This document shows, in pieces, positions 25,891 through 36,295 of a DNA stretch of 64,000 bases (within the stretch, counting starts at the first letter, position 1; each line of letters opens with the position of its first letter). This DNA comes from Nocardia sp. XZ_19_385 (GTDB lineage: Bacteria > Actinomycetota > Actinomycetes > Mycobacteriales > Mycobacteriaceae), in contig NZ_JACVEE010000003.1 of NCBI RefSeq assembly GCF_015355755.1, positions 806,001-870,000 on the forward strand. The letters run 5' to 3'. A model generated the notes under the pieces. The model was given only the letters and a program-made list of their open reading frames with translations, did no database searches and was not told the DNA's origin. Both the position numbers and the translations under genes were made by a program.

Positions 25891-27359
25891 CGCGGCGCGG
25901 CCTTCGCGGGCAATGCGAGGGTGAGCGCGCCCATGGCGAGGGCGACGACCGCGATCGCCGCGAACATGGTGATGCTGCCGGAGAGGGTGTGCGAGCGGAA
26001 GAACACCGCGCTGAGCAGAGCGAGCCCGACGCCGTTGCCGATCTGCTCGATCGTCGGCAACAGGCCCGACGCCCCGTCCATCTGGCGTTGACTCAGGCCC
26101 GCGAGCATCAGCGGTTGCAGTTGCACACCGAACAGCCCGACACCGAGCCCGGACAGGAAGATCGGACCGGCCGCGAGCCGCAGGTCGACTACCCCGCCGG
26201 TGATGTGCAGATAGGCCGCGCCGATGGCGACGCACACACCGTAGGCGGCGATGCCTGCGGCGAGAGTGCGGACACCCCAGCGCTGGACGAGCCAGGGGGA
26301 GGCGAGCGCTCCGGCGCCCGCGCCGAGTGCGAACGGTGTCATCGCCAGGCCGGTGCGCAGCGGGGAGAAGTGCAGTTCGTCCTGGAGGGTGATGGAGACG
26401 GCGAAGACGAAGGCGGTGAACAGTCCGAAGAACGCGGTCACGAGCACGGAGCCGACGGCGAAACCGCGGTCGGCGAACAGGTCGAGCCGAACCAGGGGGC
26501 TGGCACTGCGGCGTTCGTAGCGCAGGAACAGCAGCGCCAGCGCCACAGCCCCCGCGATCACCGCCAAAGGGCCAGGCCGCCAGCCGTTCTGGTGAATGTC
26601 GGCCAGGGCGTAGAGCAGTGCGAACAGACTGATCGTGGACAGCGCCACACCGCGCAGGTCGAACGGCTCGCGCTGGGTGGGCTTGCCCAGGCGCAGGAAT
26701 CGAAAGGCCAACGCGAACGCGACCAGCCCGAGCGGCACATTGATCAAGAACACCGAATGCCAGCCGGTGCCCGCGATATCGGCCGTGACCAGCACGCCGC
26801 CGAGAATCGGCCCGAGCATCCCCGCGAACCCGGCCACGCCGCCGTACAGCGCGAACACCAGCGGATGGCGCTCCCGCGGAAAGCTGACGGTGAGGATAGC
26901 GATGGTCTGGGCCGCCATCCCCGCACCGGTCACGCCCTGCACCACCCGGGCCGCGACCAGTTCAGTTGCGCTGGTGGACATTCCGCACCACACCGAAGCC
27001 GCGGTGAACGCTACGACCGAGGTGAGGAACATCGCGCGCCGGCCCACCCGTTCGCCCAGTCGCGCCGCGGTGAGCAGTGTGCACGCGAACGCCAGGGAGT
27101 AACCGGACACCACCAGCAGCTGAGCCGATGGAGAGGCGTGCAAATCCGAGGTGATGCTCGGCAGCGCGGTGTTCACGATCGTCACGTCGATCATCTGCAT
27201 GAACACCGCGACCAGGCAGCCAGCGAAGGCGAGCCACGCGGCCAGCTCACCGTCTGCCAGCCACGGCAGGTACCGCGAGATCCCAGCGCGGCCGACCTTC
27301 TCCGTCATCCCGGCGTGCTTTTGGCCGGGATCCACGACCTCTCCGCTCACATCAGACAC
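25887..27359 (-). CDS. MFS transporter, DHA2-type
   Basis: 490 aa with about 14 predicted membrane segments. Motif A is seen as ARLGERVGRRAMFL and motif C-like GMLGPILGGVLV. An N-terminal VFMQMIDVTIVNTALPSI is the DHA2 (EmrB/QacA) signature. The GTG at 27359 overlaps the pks stop by 8 bp (GTGTCTGA), and its own stop overlaps GT39 by 4 bp. A later ATG at 27308 is possible. It is embedded between the polyketide synthase and the glycosyltransferase, so it likely exports the lipid or moves an intermediate. Drug efflux is the alternative. Confidence 0.9.
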   Translation of the reverse strand: MSDVSGEVVDPGQKHAGMTEKVGRAGISRYLPWLADGELAAWLAFAGCLVAVFMQMIDVTIVNTALPSITSDLHASPSAQLLVVSGYSLAFACTLLTAARLGERVGRRAMFLTSVVAFTAASVWCGMSTSATELVAARVVQGVTGAGMAAQTIAILTVSFPRERHPLVFALYGGVAGFAGMLGPILGGVLVTADIAGTGWHSVFLINVPLGLVAFALAFRFLRLGKPTQREPFDLRGVALSTISLFALLYALADIHQNGWRPGPLAVIAGAVALALLFLRYERRSASPLVRLDLFADRGFAVGSVLVTAFFGLFTAFVFAVSITLQDELHFSPLRTGLAMTPFALGAGAGALASPWLVQRWGVRTLAAGIAAYGVCVAIGAAYLHITGGVVDLRLAAGPIFLSGLGVGLFGVQLQPLMLAGLSQRQMDGASGLLPTIEQIGNGVGLALLSAVFFRSHTLSGSITMFAAIAVVALAMGALTLALPAKAAPR

Positions 27360-30300
27360 CGACCGGCTCAGGCTGCGGTGCCGGTGAATCCTGCTCCACC
27401 GCAGCGGCTTCCGGTTCCTCGGCGGCGGGTGGTGCCCCGACCGCAGGATCCGATGCCAGGATCAGCTCGGCGACCTTGGGCCCGGCCTGTTCCAGACTGA
27501 ACGACCGCCCCATCTGCAAGGACATCAACTCGATCCCGAGCTGTTTGCCCACGCGCGCGCCGAATTCGACGGCCATCAGCGAGTCCAGCCCCAGTTCCGG
27601 CACCGGGACGGTGAGGTCGATCGATTCCGGCGCGACACCCATCACCACCGCCAGCTGATCGGCGAGCATGCGTGCCACGGCCTGACCCCGCTTGCTCTCG
27701 TCGAGCGCGGCGAGTTCGGCGCGCATCTGCGCGGCGATCGAGTTGTCCTCCACCGACGCCGCGATCAGCGCGGTGAGCCGGCCGGTGCGGGTCAGCGACG
27801 GGAACGCTCCGGTGAGCCGGTTCCAGTCGGTCGGGATGATCGCCGCCCGGGTCACACCCAACCGCAGCGCCTGCTCCAAATAGGCGGTGCCGTCGGCCAT
27901 ATCGATGGCTCCGAACCCGGCGACCTCCAGATACTTGGCGACCTTCTCGTCGTTGGCCATGCCGCCGGTCGCGCCGGACATATGGCCCCAGCCGACGCAG
28001 AGCACGCGGTCACCTTCGCGGGACCACTGCTCGGCGAGCGCTTCGATCGCGACATTGGCGGCGCAGTAGTTGTACTGCCCGAAGATGCCGAACATCGAAC
28101 CGCCGGAGGAGTACAGCACGAACATGTCGAGCTGGATGTCGGCCGCGCGTACCGCTGCACGCAGGGCCCGCGCACCGTCTACTTTCGGGCGGTACACCCG
28201 GGTCAACTGGTCGAGATCCATTGCGGCGACGCGGTTGTCGGCAACCGCACCCGCCGCGTGGAAGATCCCCCGCAACGGGTACGCAGTGTCGTGTGCGGCG
28301 GCCACGACACCGGCTACGGCCTCGGAATCGGCGATGTCGGCCCGCTGCTCGACCACCTCGACGCCGTTGGCCCGCCAGGCCGCGAGCTGCTGCACGGCGG
28401 CCTCGGTGCTCGCACCGCTACGCCCGACCAGCACGAGTCGCCGCGCGCCCTTGCTCACCAGCCAGCGCCCGGTGGCCAAACCGAAGCCGCCGAAACCTCC
28501 GGTGATCAAATATGTTGCGTCGCCATAGATATGGAGGTCGGGCAACTGGGGCCGGACGGGTGGCGCGGCCTCCTCCATACTGAGCGCCACCCGCCCGACC
28601 CGCTGCGACCGGATGACCTCGTCGAAAGCCTTGGCCACCTCATGGGTTTCGAACACCTCGTACGGCAGCGGGCTGTAGACCCCGGCGATGATCTTGTCGT
28701 AGACCCGGCGCAGCAGCTCGGCGAGCTGGAGCGGGCGGACCGCGCACATCCGGTCCAGATCGATCGAGAAGTAGGTGAGGTTCTTGTCGAAGTTGGCCAG
28801 TTCCAGCAGCCCGCCGGTGTAGACGTCGGCCTTGCCGACCTCGACGATGCGGCCGAATTCCCGGACGGCATGGAAGTTCTGGCGCAGGATCTCGCCCGGT
28901 GCGGTGCTGACCACCACGTCGACACCGACCCCGTCGGTCAGTGCCAGCACGTCGTCGGCGAAGTTGAGCGAGCGGGAGTTCAGTGCGTGGTCGGCGCCGA
29001 GTTCGAGGATGTGGGCGCGCCGATCATCGGTCCCCGCCGTGCCGATGATCCGCGCACCCGCCGCTTTCGCGACCTGGATCGCGGCCGAGCCGACACCGCC
29101 GGCCGCGCCGTGGATCAGCACGGTTTCCCCGGGCCGCAGCTGGGCCAGGTCGGTCAAGGCGTATTCGGCGGTGGCGAAAGCGGTTGTGCTGGTGCAGAGT
29201 CCGGGCTCCGCGCCCTCGGGCATCGGCACCAGATACTGCTGCTCGACGACGTGGTAGCGCCGCATCATGCCCTTGGCCGCCACCGCGACGGAGTCGCCGA
29301 CAGCCAGACCGGTGACGCCGGATCCGAGGCGCACCACCGTGCCGACCCCCTCCATGCCCGGTGAGGTGCCGAAAAATGTTCCGGCGAGCTCTCTTTCACC
29401 GAGCAAGCCCATGACCTTGAGCGGATCCTTGTAATTCAGGCCGATGATCTGCATCCGGACCTCGACCTCACCGGGGCCCGGTTCGCGGCGGGTGGCACTG
29501 CGCCAGCTGAGCGCGGACAGCAGCCGGGATTTCGGGATCTCCAGAGCGAAATCGGCCTCGGGGTCGGTCAGTGGCTGCGCGGTGTCGAGTTCGTCGATGC
29601 GTTCCTGCAGCGGCCGCGTGACCACCGGGACCCAGCGTTTGTCCGCCCGCAGCAGCACCTCGTCGGAGTTGTCGTAGGAGAACGCCCCGGGCACACCGAG
29701 TTCCGTGACCAGCTGGCTGGTGGGCGTCGCCGGTTCCACGTCGATCAGCCGCCAGCGCAGCCGAGTCTGTTCGTTGAGCAGGACACGGCGAGCGCCCGCG
29801 AGCGCGGCGTGCGGCGGGTTCGGCGCGATCGGGCTGTCGGGCAGCGTGAAAGCGCGTTCGGTGATCAGGGTGATGTGGCAGGAGCCGTCGCCCACACCGG
29901 GCAGTTCGTCGGTGCTGGACGCCTCGATGAATTCGGCTACGGCGACCGCGATGCGCTTGAGTGCCCACAGCGCGGCGAGATCGTCACTCTCGCCCGCCAC
30001 GACACACACGTGCAGGCGGTGGAAGCGGGGCGAAAGGGTCGCGGTGCGCAACACCTCGGTGAGTTCGGCCTCGAGATCCGGGGTGACCGGATGCAGCACC
30101 GCACCGGGGATGGCCGCGCCGAGTTCCTGTGCGCGGCTGTCGTTCTCGCCGATCGCCAGGATGACAGTGGTGACGTCGGTTCCGGGCAGCGCGGCCGGGT
30201 CGATCGGCTCGCGCTCCTCCATGGTGTCGGCGTAGTAGAAGTCGGCCATCCGGTGCAGCGGGCTCACCCCGGGTGTGAGCGGGCCGACCTGCACGCCCAC

Positions 30301-33300
30301 CAGTTGCAGGCACAGCTTCTGGTCGGCGTCGAGCAGGTCGACATCGGCGCGCAGCCGCTGCGCCGGATCCCGGCGCGCGACCACGGTGACCTGCTCGGGC
30401 AGCGGCCCGAACATGCGCACCGCCGACACCGCGACCGGCACCATCGCGCCCTCGGCGAGGGCGGCGTCGGCGAACAGCAGCGCCACGGTCTGCATCGCGG
30501 CATCGACGACCGCGGGGTGCGCGAGGTGCCCGGAGTCGGCGGCGATGCTGCCGTCGACCGTCGCGATCGCGGTGTCGGCGCCGGCACGCACCGCGGTCAC
30601 CCGCCGGAACGCCGGACCGTACTGCAGGCCGCGGGCGCTGAGCGCGGAGTAGAACAGTTCGGGCGAGAACTCGACTTCCGATTCCACCTGCGGGATGGCG
30701 ACTTTCGTGGACTCGTAGCTGCCGGTCAGCAGTCGCCCGACGGCGTTGACCGTCCACACCGTCCCGGTCGCGGCCCGGGACCGGATCAGGAACCGGCCAC
30801 TGGACTCCTCGATGCTGAATTCCAGCAGCGGGACATCGGGACCACTCATGATCAGCGGTGCGACGAACCGCACCTGCTCCAGGGCGACGCGCTTGTCGGG
30901 CATCCGGCTCGCGGCGGCGCTGAGGGCCGCGTCCAGATACGCCGCGCCGGGCAGGATCCGGACACCGCCCACCACGTGATCGGTGATCCACGGCAGGATT
31001 TCGGTGCCGATCTGCAGCAGCCAGCCCGGGCGGCCTTCCAGGTCCGGGTCGCCGAGCATGGCGTAGCCGCCGGGTGTGCCGTGTTTGAGCTGGTCGAAAA
31101 GCGGTAGGGGATGGTGCAATCGGGTGCGCTGCCACGGGTAGCGCGGCAACGGCTGGTGCGCGGTCGGCGGCAGGTCGGGTGGGAAGAGCACCTCGAGGTC
31201 GAGGACGCCCGCGCTGAAGAGGCCGGCGAGGGTTTTGCGGATGCTCTCGGAGTCGGGCTGTTTGCGATCCAACGTCGCCACTGTGGCGCCGGTTTCGCCG
31301 GTGTCCAAGAGGATCTCGCGAATATTGCCCGACAGCACCGGGTGCGGGCCGACCTCGAGGAACACCCGGCTGCCCGCCGCGATCAGCGCGGTGATCGCGT
31401 CGGCAAAGCGCACCGGCTGGCGCACATTCGCGCACCAGTAGTCGGCGTCCCAGTCCGCTTCGGTGACGGGTGCGCCGGTGACGGTGGAGTACAACGGGAT
31501 TCGGGGGCGCTGCGGGGAAAGGTCGGCGAGCGCGGTGCGCAGGTCGTCGAGGATCGGATCCATCAGCGCACTGTGATAGGGCACCTCGACGCGCAGACGC
31601 CGCGCGAAAGCACCCTGCTCGGTGAGCTTCTCGGCGATCTCGTCCAGGCGATCGGCGTCACCGGACAGGGTGAGCGCGTTGCCGCTGTTGATCGCGGCGA
31701 TATCGACCGCGGTGTCCTCGGTGAGGAGGTCGCGGGCCTGATCCAGGCTGAGACCGGCCGCCAGCATGCCACCGGAGCCAGCGGTCGTGGCTTGCAGCCG
31801 GGCCCGGTGATATGCCACGCGCACAGCGTCTTTCAGCGACAGCATGCCGGTGACGTAGGCCGCCGAGACCTCGCCGACGCTGTGGCCGACGACCGCGGCC
31901 GGATGGATGCCGAATTCGGCCAGCTCGGCGACGAGAGCGACCTGGACCAGGAAGTTGGCGGGCTGGGCGACCTCGGTGGAGCTCACCCGGGAGTCGGCCT
32001 CGCCCCGCATCAGGAGTTCTTCGAGGATCGACCAGCCGGCGACCGCCTGGAATTCGGCATCGATCTCGCGTGCTGTCTCGGCGAAAGCGCCCTCGGCGCT
32101 GAGCAGTTCGCGTGCCATACCCCACCACTGCGGGCCCATACCGGAGAAGACGAAAACCGGCTCGGCCGTGCGCCGGGCGACGGTGCGGGTGGCATCGCGG
32201 CCTTCACCGGAGGCGAAATGCCGCAACTGCCGGACCAATTCGCCGGTGTCGCCGAGGAGCATGCCGGTGCGGAACGGGTGGTGCGCCATCCGCGTCCACG
32301 CCGCTTCGGCGAGACGGCCGGGATCCGCGCCCGCGGTGAGCAAGTCGGCGAAACGGTCGGCCATCGCGCGGACCGCGGGTGCGCTGCGGGCGGACAGCGG
32401 TAGGACGCCGTAGTGCCGTGGTGGTTCCGCGGCCGCCGCCGATCCCTGATGGTGCTCCTGCAAAATGGCGTGCGCGTTGGTGCCGCCGTAGCCGAAACCG
32501 TTGACCGCGATGGTCATTCGATCGACCTCCGTGGCGACCGGTTCCGGCTCGAGCTGAATGTGCATGCCCAGATCCGCGAACGGGATGTCCGGATTGGCTT
32601 CGTCGAGCCAGCCCTGCGGCGGGATGGTGCGGTGCTGGATGGCGAGCGCCGACTTGATGACGCTCGCGATGCCGGAGGCCGCTTCGGTATGTCCCAGTGT
32701 GGCTTTCAGCGATCCGACGCCCAGCGTGCCCGCGCGCCTGCCGACCGCGCCGTAGGCCCGGCCGAGGGCGCGGATCTCGATGGGGTCGCCGACGGGGGTG
32801 CCGGTCCCGTGCGCCTCCACGTAGGTGATGCTGTCGGGGGACAGGCCCGCGCGGGCGCACACCTCCCGGGCGAGGGATTCCTGCGAGACCGCATTGGGCA
32901 CCGTGATGGCGGTGGTGCGCCCGTCCTGATTGGAACCGGTCGCCTTGACCACCGCGTAGATCCGGTCGCCGTCGCGCACCGCGTCGTCGAGCTTCTTCAG
33001 CACGACCATGCCGCCGCCCTCGCCACGGCCGTACCCGTCACCGGCCGCGTCGAAGGATTTGCAGCGGCCGTCGGTGGCGAGGAAGCCGCCCTTGCACATC
33101 ATGACGAACGTCTCCGGTTGCAGCATGACGTTCACGCCGCCGGCCAGCGCCACCGAGCAGTCGCCGTTGTCCAGCGCCTGGCAGGCCAGATGCATGGCGA
33201 CCAACGAGGACGAGCAGGCCGTGTCGACGGTGATGGCGGGCCCGGTCAGGTTGAGCGCGTAGGCGATCCGGTTCGACAGCATCGTGTAGGACGCACTGGC

Positions 33301-33738
33301 GGCGGTGTGCATGTCGACGTGCGCGAGGGCGGGGCCGACGACGCCGACCACCGACTGATCGACCACGAAGCCACCGACGTAGACACCCACCGGTGCACCT
33401 GCGGCGGCACCGGCGATGCCCGCGTCGTCGAGTGCCTCCCAGGTGATTTCCAGCAGCAGCCGCTGTTGCGGGTCGAGTCCGGTCGCCTCGCGGGCGGAGA
33501 TGCCGAAGAAATCGGGATCGAATTCCCACGGATCGGTCGTCAGGAAGGCGCCACGCTTGGTGTAGGCGCGGCCCGGGGTGCGCCGGTCGGGGTCGTAGTA
33601 GCGCCGATAATCCCAGCGATCCGCCGGAATTTCGACGACCGCGTCCTGTTTGCCGACGACGAACTGCCAGAAACTCTCCGGTGAATCGATGCCACCGGCA
33701 AAACGGCAGCCGATACCGACAATAGCGATGTCCGACAC
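27352..33738 (-). CDS. Mas/Pks2-type reducing type I polyketide synthase (KS-AT-DH-ER-KR-ACP)
   Basis: 2128 aa from GTG 33738, with GGAAGGA 7 nt upstream, giving MSDIAIVGIGCRF. The length matches Mas and Pks2 of mycobacteria (about 2110-2130 aa). Domains in order: KS 1-430 (DTACSSSL, Cys about 175; HGTGTP His about 310; GHTEA His about 350), AT about 525-840 (GHSVGE, Ser about 620), DH about 890-1180 (HVVGGVRILP, His about 921; DAAMQ), ER about 1400-1710 (HGAAGGVGSAAIQVA), KR about 1750-1940 (TGGFGGFG; YNYCAAN) and ACP (GLDSLMA, Ser about 2053). All active sites are present. An Ala/Pro/Glu-rich tail of about 35 residues ends the protein. No thioesterase. It should make a fully reduced, perhaps methyl-branched acyl chain iteratively. 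Confidence 0.96.
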   Translation of the reverse strand: MSDIAIVGIGCRFAGGIDSPESFWQFVVGKQDAVVEIPADRWDYRRYYDPDRRTPGRAYTKRGAFLTTDPWEFDPDFFGISAREATGLDPQQRLLLEITWEALDDAGIAGAAAGAPVGVYVGGFVVDQSVVGVVGPALAHVDMHTAASASYTMLSNRIAYALNLTGPAITVDTACSSSLVAMHLACQALDNGDCSVALAGGVNVMLQPETFVMMCKGGFLATDGRCKSFDAAGDGYGRGEGGGMVVLKKLDDAVRDGDRIYAVVKATGSNQDGRTTAITVPNAVSQESLAREVCARAGLSPDSITYVEAHGTGTPVGDPIEIRALGRAYGAVGRRAGTLGVGSLKATLGHTEAASGIASVIKSALAIQHRTIPPQGWLDEANPDIPFADLGMHIQLEPEPVATEVDRMTIAVNGFGYGGTNAHAILQEHHQGSAAAAEPPRHYGVLPLSARSAPAVRAMADRFADLLTAGADPGRLAEAAWTRMAHHPFRTGMLLGDTGELVRQLRHFASGEGRDATRTVARRTAEPVFVFSGMGPQWWGMARELLSAEGAFAETAREIDAEFQAVAGWSILEELLMRGEADSRVSSTEVAQPANFLVQVALVAELAEFGIHPAAVVGHSVGEVSAAYVTGMLSLKDAVRVAYHRARLQATTAGSGGMLAAGLSLDQARDLLTEDTAVDIAAINSGNALTLSGDADRLDEIAEKLTEQGAFARRLRVEVPYHSALMDPILDDLRTALADLSPQRPRIPLYSTVTGAPVTEADWDADYWCANVRQPVRFADAITALIAAGSRVFLEVGPHPVLSGNIREILLDTGETGATVATLDRKQPDSESIRKTLAGLFSAGVLDLEVLFPPDLPPTAHQPLPRYPWQRTRLHHPLPLFDQLKHGTPGGYAMLGDPDLEGRPGWLLQIGTEILPWITDHVVGGVRILPGAAYLDAALSAAASRMPDKRVALEQVRFVAPLIMSGPDVPLLEFSIEESSGRFLIRSRAATGTVWTVNAVGRLLTGSYESTKVAIPQVESEVEFSPELFYSALSARGLQYGPAFRRVTAVRAGADTAIATVDGSIAADSGHLAHPAVVDAAMQTVALLFADAALAEGAMVPVAVSAVRMFGPLPEQVTVVARRDPAQRLRADVDLLDADQKLCLQLVGVQVGPLTPGVSPLHRMADFYYADTMEEREPIDPAALPGTDVTTVILAIGENDSRAQELGAAIPGAVLHPVTPDLEAELTEVLRTATLSPRFHRLHVCVVAGESDDLAALWALKRIAVAVAEFIEASSTDELPGVGDGSCHITLITERAFTLPDSPIAPNPPHAALAGARRVLLNEQTRLRWRLIDVEPATPTSQLVTELGVPGAFSYDNSDEVLLRADKRWVPVVTRPLQERIDELDTAQPLTDPEADFALEIPKSRLLSALSWRSATRREPGPGEVEVRMQIIGLNYKDPLKVMGLLGERELAGTFFGTSPGMEGVGTVVRLGSGVTGLAVGDSVAVAAKGMMRRYHVVEQQYLVPMPEGAEPGLCTSTTAFATAEYALTDLAQLRPGETVLIHGAAGGVGSAAIQVAKAAGARIIGTAGTDDRRAHILELGADHALNSRSLNFADDVLALTDGVGVDVVVSTAPGEILRQNFHAVREFGRIVEVGKADVYTGGLLELANFDKNLTYFSIDLDRMCAVRPLQLAELLRRVYDKIIAGVYSPLPYEVFETHEVAKAFDEVIRSQRVGRVALSMEEAAPPVRPQLPDLHIYGDATYLITGGFGGFGLATGRWLVSKGARRLVLVGRSGASTEAAVQQLAAWRANGVEVVEQRADIADSEAVAGVVAAAHDTAYPLRGIFHAAGAVADNRVAAMDLDQLTRVYRPKVDGARALRAAVRAADIQLDMFVLYSSGGSMFGIFGQYNYCAANVAIEALAEQWSREGDRVLCVGWGHMSGATGGMANDEKVAKYLEVAGFGAIDMADGTAYLEQALRLGVTRAAIIPTDWNRLTGAFPSLTRTGRLTALIAASVEDNSIAAQMRAELAALDESKRGQAVARMLADQLAVVMGVAPESIDLTVPVPELGLDSLMAVEFGARVGKQLGIELMSLQMGRSFSLEQAGPKVAELILASDPAVGAPPAAEEPEAAAVEQDSPAPQPEPVGV

Positions 33739-34153
33739 GAAGTTCCTTCCGAACTCGGGCAAGGGAAATTCAGCAACGCTGCGCTGACGTTGAGACCGGG
33801 TAAATGGCTGCCCGCCTTTCGCGGGACCGCCGGATCTCGATCACGGTACTCACGGCCGGTTGGCCCGAGAATGCCTGTGCCGCAAGATTTTGGCAGTGCA
33901 CAGCGGTGCCCGGGCGGGACTGTGAATCGCACCAAATTGCCGGATGTTCGCGTTCCTGCAGCGCCATACGCTGCCGATAGTGGTAGTTCACAGCTCGGCG
34001 GCGGTCGGGCTTGTGCGCCCGGAGAAGGTTCGAGTAGATCACCGGTAAATGGCCGCTATATCGGTACTGTCGGGCGCGCCGGCCGTTGCCGGAATTTTTC
34101 GTGCAATGCACAACGGCCGACCTGGCTCGGCATCAGCGAAAAGAGGAGCCCGG
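33739..34153. promoter_or_regulatory. Divergent control region between pks and mmpL (415 bp)
   Basis: No gene is seen. It holds an imperfect direct repeat ACCGGGTAAATGGCTGC (from 33795) / ACCGGTAAATGGCCGC (from 34041) near the two ends, one toward each divergent gene. Ribosome sites GGAAGGA (pks) and AGAGGAG (mmpL) flank it. A shared regulator is plausible but no known motif is recognised. Confidence 0.4.
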
Positions 34154-36295
34154 TTGTTCGCCGGATTCACGTCCTGGGGAGATCTCGTCGTCCGGCAGCG
34201 TTTCGCCGTGATCGGGGTGGTGCTGACGGCATTGCTCGGACTCGGGCTCTACGGATTGGGTTTGGGGGATCGGCTCAGCGCCGACGGGTGGGACGATCCG
34301 GGCTCGGAATCGGTGCGGGCGGCAGTGCTGCACGATGCGGCGTTCGGACGCGATCACTCCAGTGATGTGCTGCTGCTGTTCCACGCGCCCGACGGGAAGA
34401 CCATCGACGATCTGGAGTTCGGCCGCCGGGTCGCCCAGCATCTGGACAGCCTGCCGCGGCGGTTCCCCGGAGAGATCAGCAAGATCAACGGCAGTTACTG
34501 GAAGACCGAAACCGGTGTGGCGCAGCCCTTCTTCGGCACCTCCGACAAGAAGCACGCCTTCGCCGCCGTCGCCATCCGAGGCGCGGACAGCACCGAGATG
34601 GCCCGCAACTTCCGCAAGGTCGAGGATGTTTTCGAGGTCCAGGGCCTGGCCGTGGAGGTGGCGGGGGGCCAGGCCGTCGGGGGAGCGCTGAGCAACACCA
34701 TGGCCGAGGACCAGCAGCGTATGGAGCTGCTCGCGATCCCGGCGGTGGCGATTCTGCTGTTCTTCGTCTTCGGCGGGGTGGTCGCCGCGGCGCTACCGCT
34801 GGTCGCAGGCGGGCTGACCGTGCTCGCCGCCTGGGGCGTGGTGCGCGTGCTCACCCACTTCAGCGCGGTGAATTCATTTGTCGCACCCGTCGTTTCGATG
34901 ATCGGGCTGGGGCTGGCCATCGATTACGGGCTGTTCATGGTGAGCCGGTTCCGGGAGGAACTCGAGGACGGCCGGGACGTGCCCGACGCGGTGCGGCGCA
35001 CGGTGCGCACCGCAGGACACACGGTGGTGGTGTCGGCGATCATCGTGGTCGCTGCCAGCAGCGCGATGTTGCTGTTCCCGCACGGGTTTCTGCGGTCGTT
35101 CGCCTTCGGGACGATCGCCACCGTCACGCTGGCCGCGTTGATCGCGGTCACGCTGTTGCCCGCGACCTTATGCATTCTCGGTCGGCGCGTGGACATGCTG
35201 GGGTTCACCCGGTTCCGCAGGGTGGGGTCGAGTGACTTCTGGGGCCGAACCTGCGACTGGGTGCTGAAACATCCGCTGCGGGTCGCGATTCCGGTGTGCG
35301 GGGTGCTGCTGTTGCTCATCCTCCCGGTGGGCGATCTCGCCTTCGGCGCCATCAGCGAGCGGTATCTGCCGCCGGACCATCCGACCCGGTTGGCGCAGCA
35401 GCACTTCGACGAGCTGTTTCCACTGCGCGGAGCGGACCCGATCCAGCTGCTGATCGTCTCGGAGAACCCTCTCGACGTGGGAGCTGTTCGCGCGCAGGTG
35501 GATCGGGCACCAGGCCTGACCGGTCCCTTCAGCGTGCCCTCGCGCGGGAACGGAAATGTCTTCGTCACCCAGGCCGCGGTCTCCGAAAATGCCCGCCCGG
35601 CAATCGAATACCTGCGGGCGATGCCGCTACCGCAGGGGACAACGGTGCTGGTCGGCGGGCAGCCCGCGATCGGGCAGGACAGCATCGACGCGCTGGTCCG
35701 CCGGATGCCGCTGATGATCGTGCTGGTTCTCCTCGGAACCACCGCACTCCTGGCGTTTGCCTTCCGGTCCCTGGTTCTGCCGTTGAAAGCCGCTGTGCTC
35801 AATGCGCTGGGCCTCGGCTCGACACTGGGCATCCTGACCTGGATCTTCGTCGAGGGCCACGGCGCGGGCCTGCTGAACTTCACCCCGCAGCCGATCATGG
35901 CGCTGGTTCTCGTGCTGATCATCGCCCTGGTCTACGGACTGTCCACCGACTACGAGGTCTTCCTGTTGTCACGCATGGTGGAGGCGCGCGAGGCCGGCGC
36001 GTCCACCGCCGAAGCGGTGCGGATCGGCACCGCGCGGACCGGGCGCATCATCACCGCCGCCGCGCTCATCCTCATGGCGGTCACCGGCGCTTTCGCGTTC
36101 TCCGATCTGCTGATGATGCAGTACATCGCCTACGGGATGCTCGCCGCGCTGTTCATCGACGCCGTCGTCCTGCGGATGCTGCTCGTGCCCGCCGCCATGC
36201 GCCTGCTGGGCGAGGCGTGCTGGTGGGCGCCTGCCTGGCTGAAGCCCACTCCCACAACACATTCCGAGGCAGACCTCGTAAGGAGTATCCGATGA
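34154..36295 (+). CDS. MmpL-family (RND) lipid exporter
   Basis: 713 aa from TTG 34154, chosen because AGAGGAG lies 6 nt upstream and the start gives MFAGFTSWGDLVVRQRFAVIG. Two halves each contain an MMPL domain: an N-terminal membrane segment, a periplasmic loop of about 150 residues, then six-segment bundles. Motifs GLGLAIDYGLFMVSRFREE (about residue 260) and ALVYGLSTDYEVFLLSRMVEAREAG (about 605) carry the conserved Asp/Tyr of the proton-relay segments. There is no large C-terminal cytoplasmic domain. It is divergent from the pks operon and coupled by ATGA to an antigen-85-like gene. It is expected to flip or export the polyketide glycolipid. Confidence 0.95.
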   Translation: MFAGFTSWGDLVVRQRFAVIGVVLTALLGLGLYGLGLGDRLSADGWDDPGSESVRAAVLHDAAFGRDHSSDVLLLFHAPDGKTIDDLEFGRRVAQHLDSLPRRFPGEISKINGSYWKTETGVAQPFFGTSDKKHAFAAVAIRGADSTEMARNFRKVEDVFEVQGLAVEVAGGQAVGGALSNTMAEDQQRMELLAIPAVAILLFFVFGGVVAAALPLVAGGLTVLAAWGVVRVLTHFSAVNSFVAPVVSMIGLGLAIDYGLFMVSRFREELEDGRDVPDAVRRTVRTAGHTVVVSAIIVVAASSAMLLFPHGFLRSFAFGTIATVTLAALIAVTLLPATLCILGRRVDMLGFTRFRRVGSSDFWGRTCDWVLKHPLRVAIPVCGVLLLLILPVGDLAFGAISERYLPPDHPTRLAQQHFDELFPLRGADPIQLLIVSENPLDVGAVRAQVDRAPGLTGPFSVPSRGNGNVFVTQAAVSENARPAIEYLRAMPLPQGTTVLVGGQPAIGQDSIDALVRRMPLMIVLVLLGTTALLAFAFRSLVLPLKAAVLNALGLGSTLGILTWIFVEGHGAGLLNFTPQPIMALVLVLIIALVYGLSTDYEVFLLSRMVEAREAGASTAEAVRIGTARTGRIITAAALILMAVTGAFAFSDLLMMQYIAYGMLAALFIDAVVLRMLLVPAAMRLLGEACWWAPAWLKPTPTTHSEADLVRSIR

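Noticed and set aside
25989..27500. A 503-codon plus-strand frame opposite the MFS gene
   Set aside because: Gln/Arg/Glu-rich antisense product. The MFS reading has membrane segments and family motifs.
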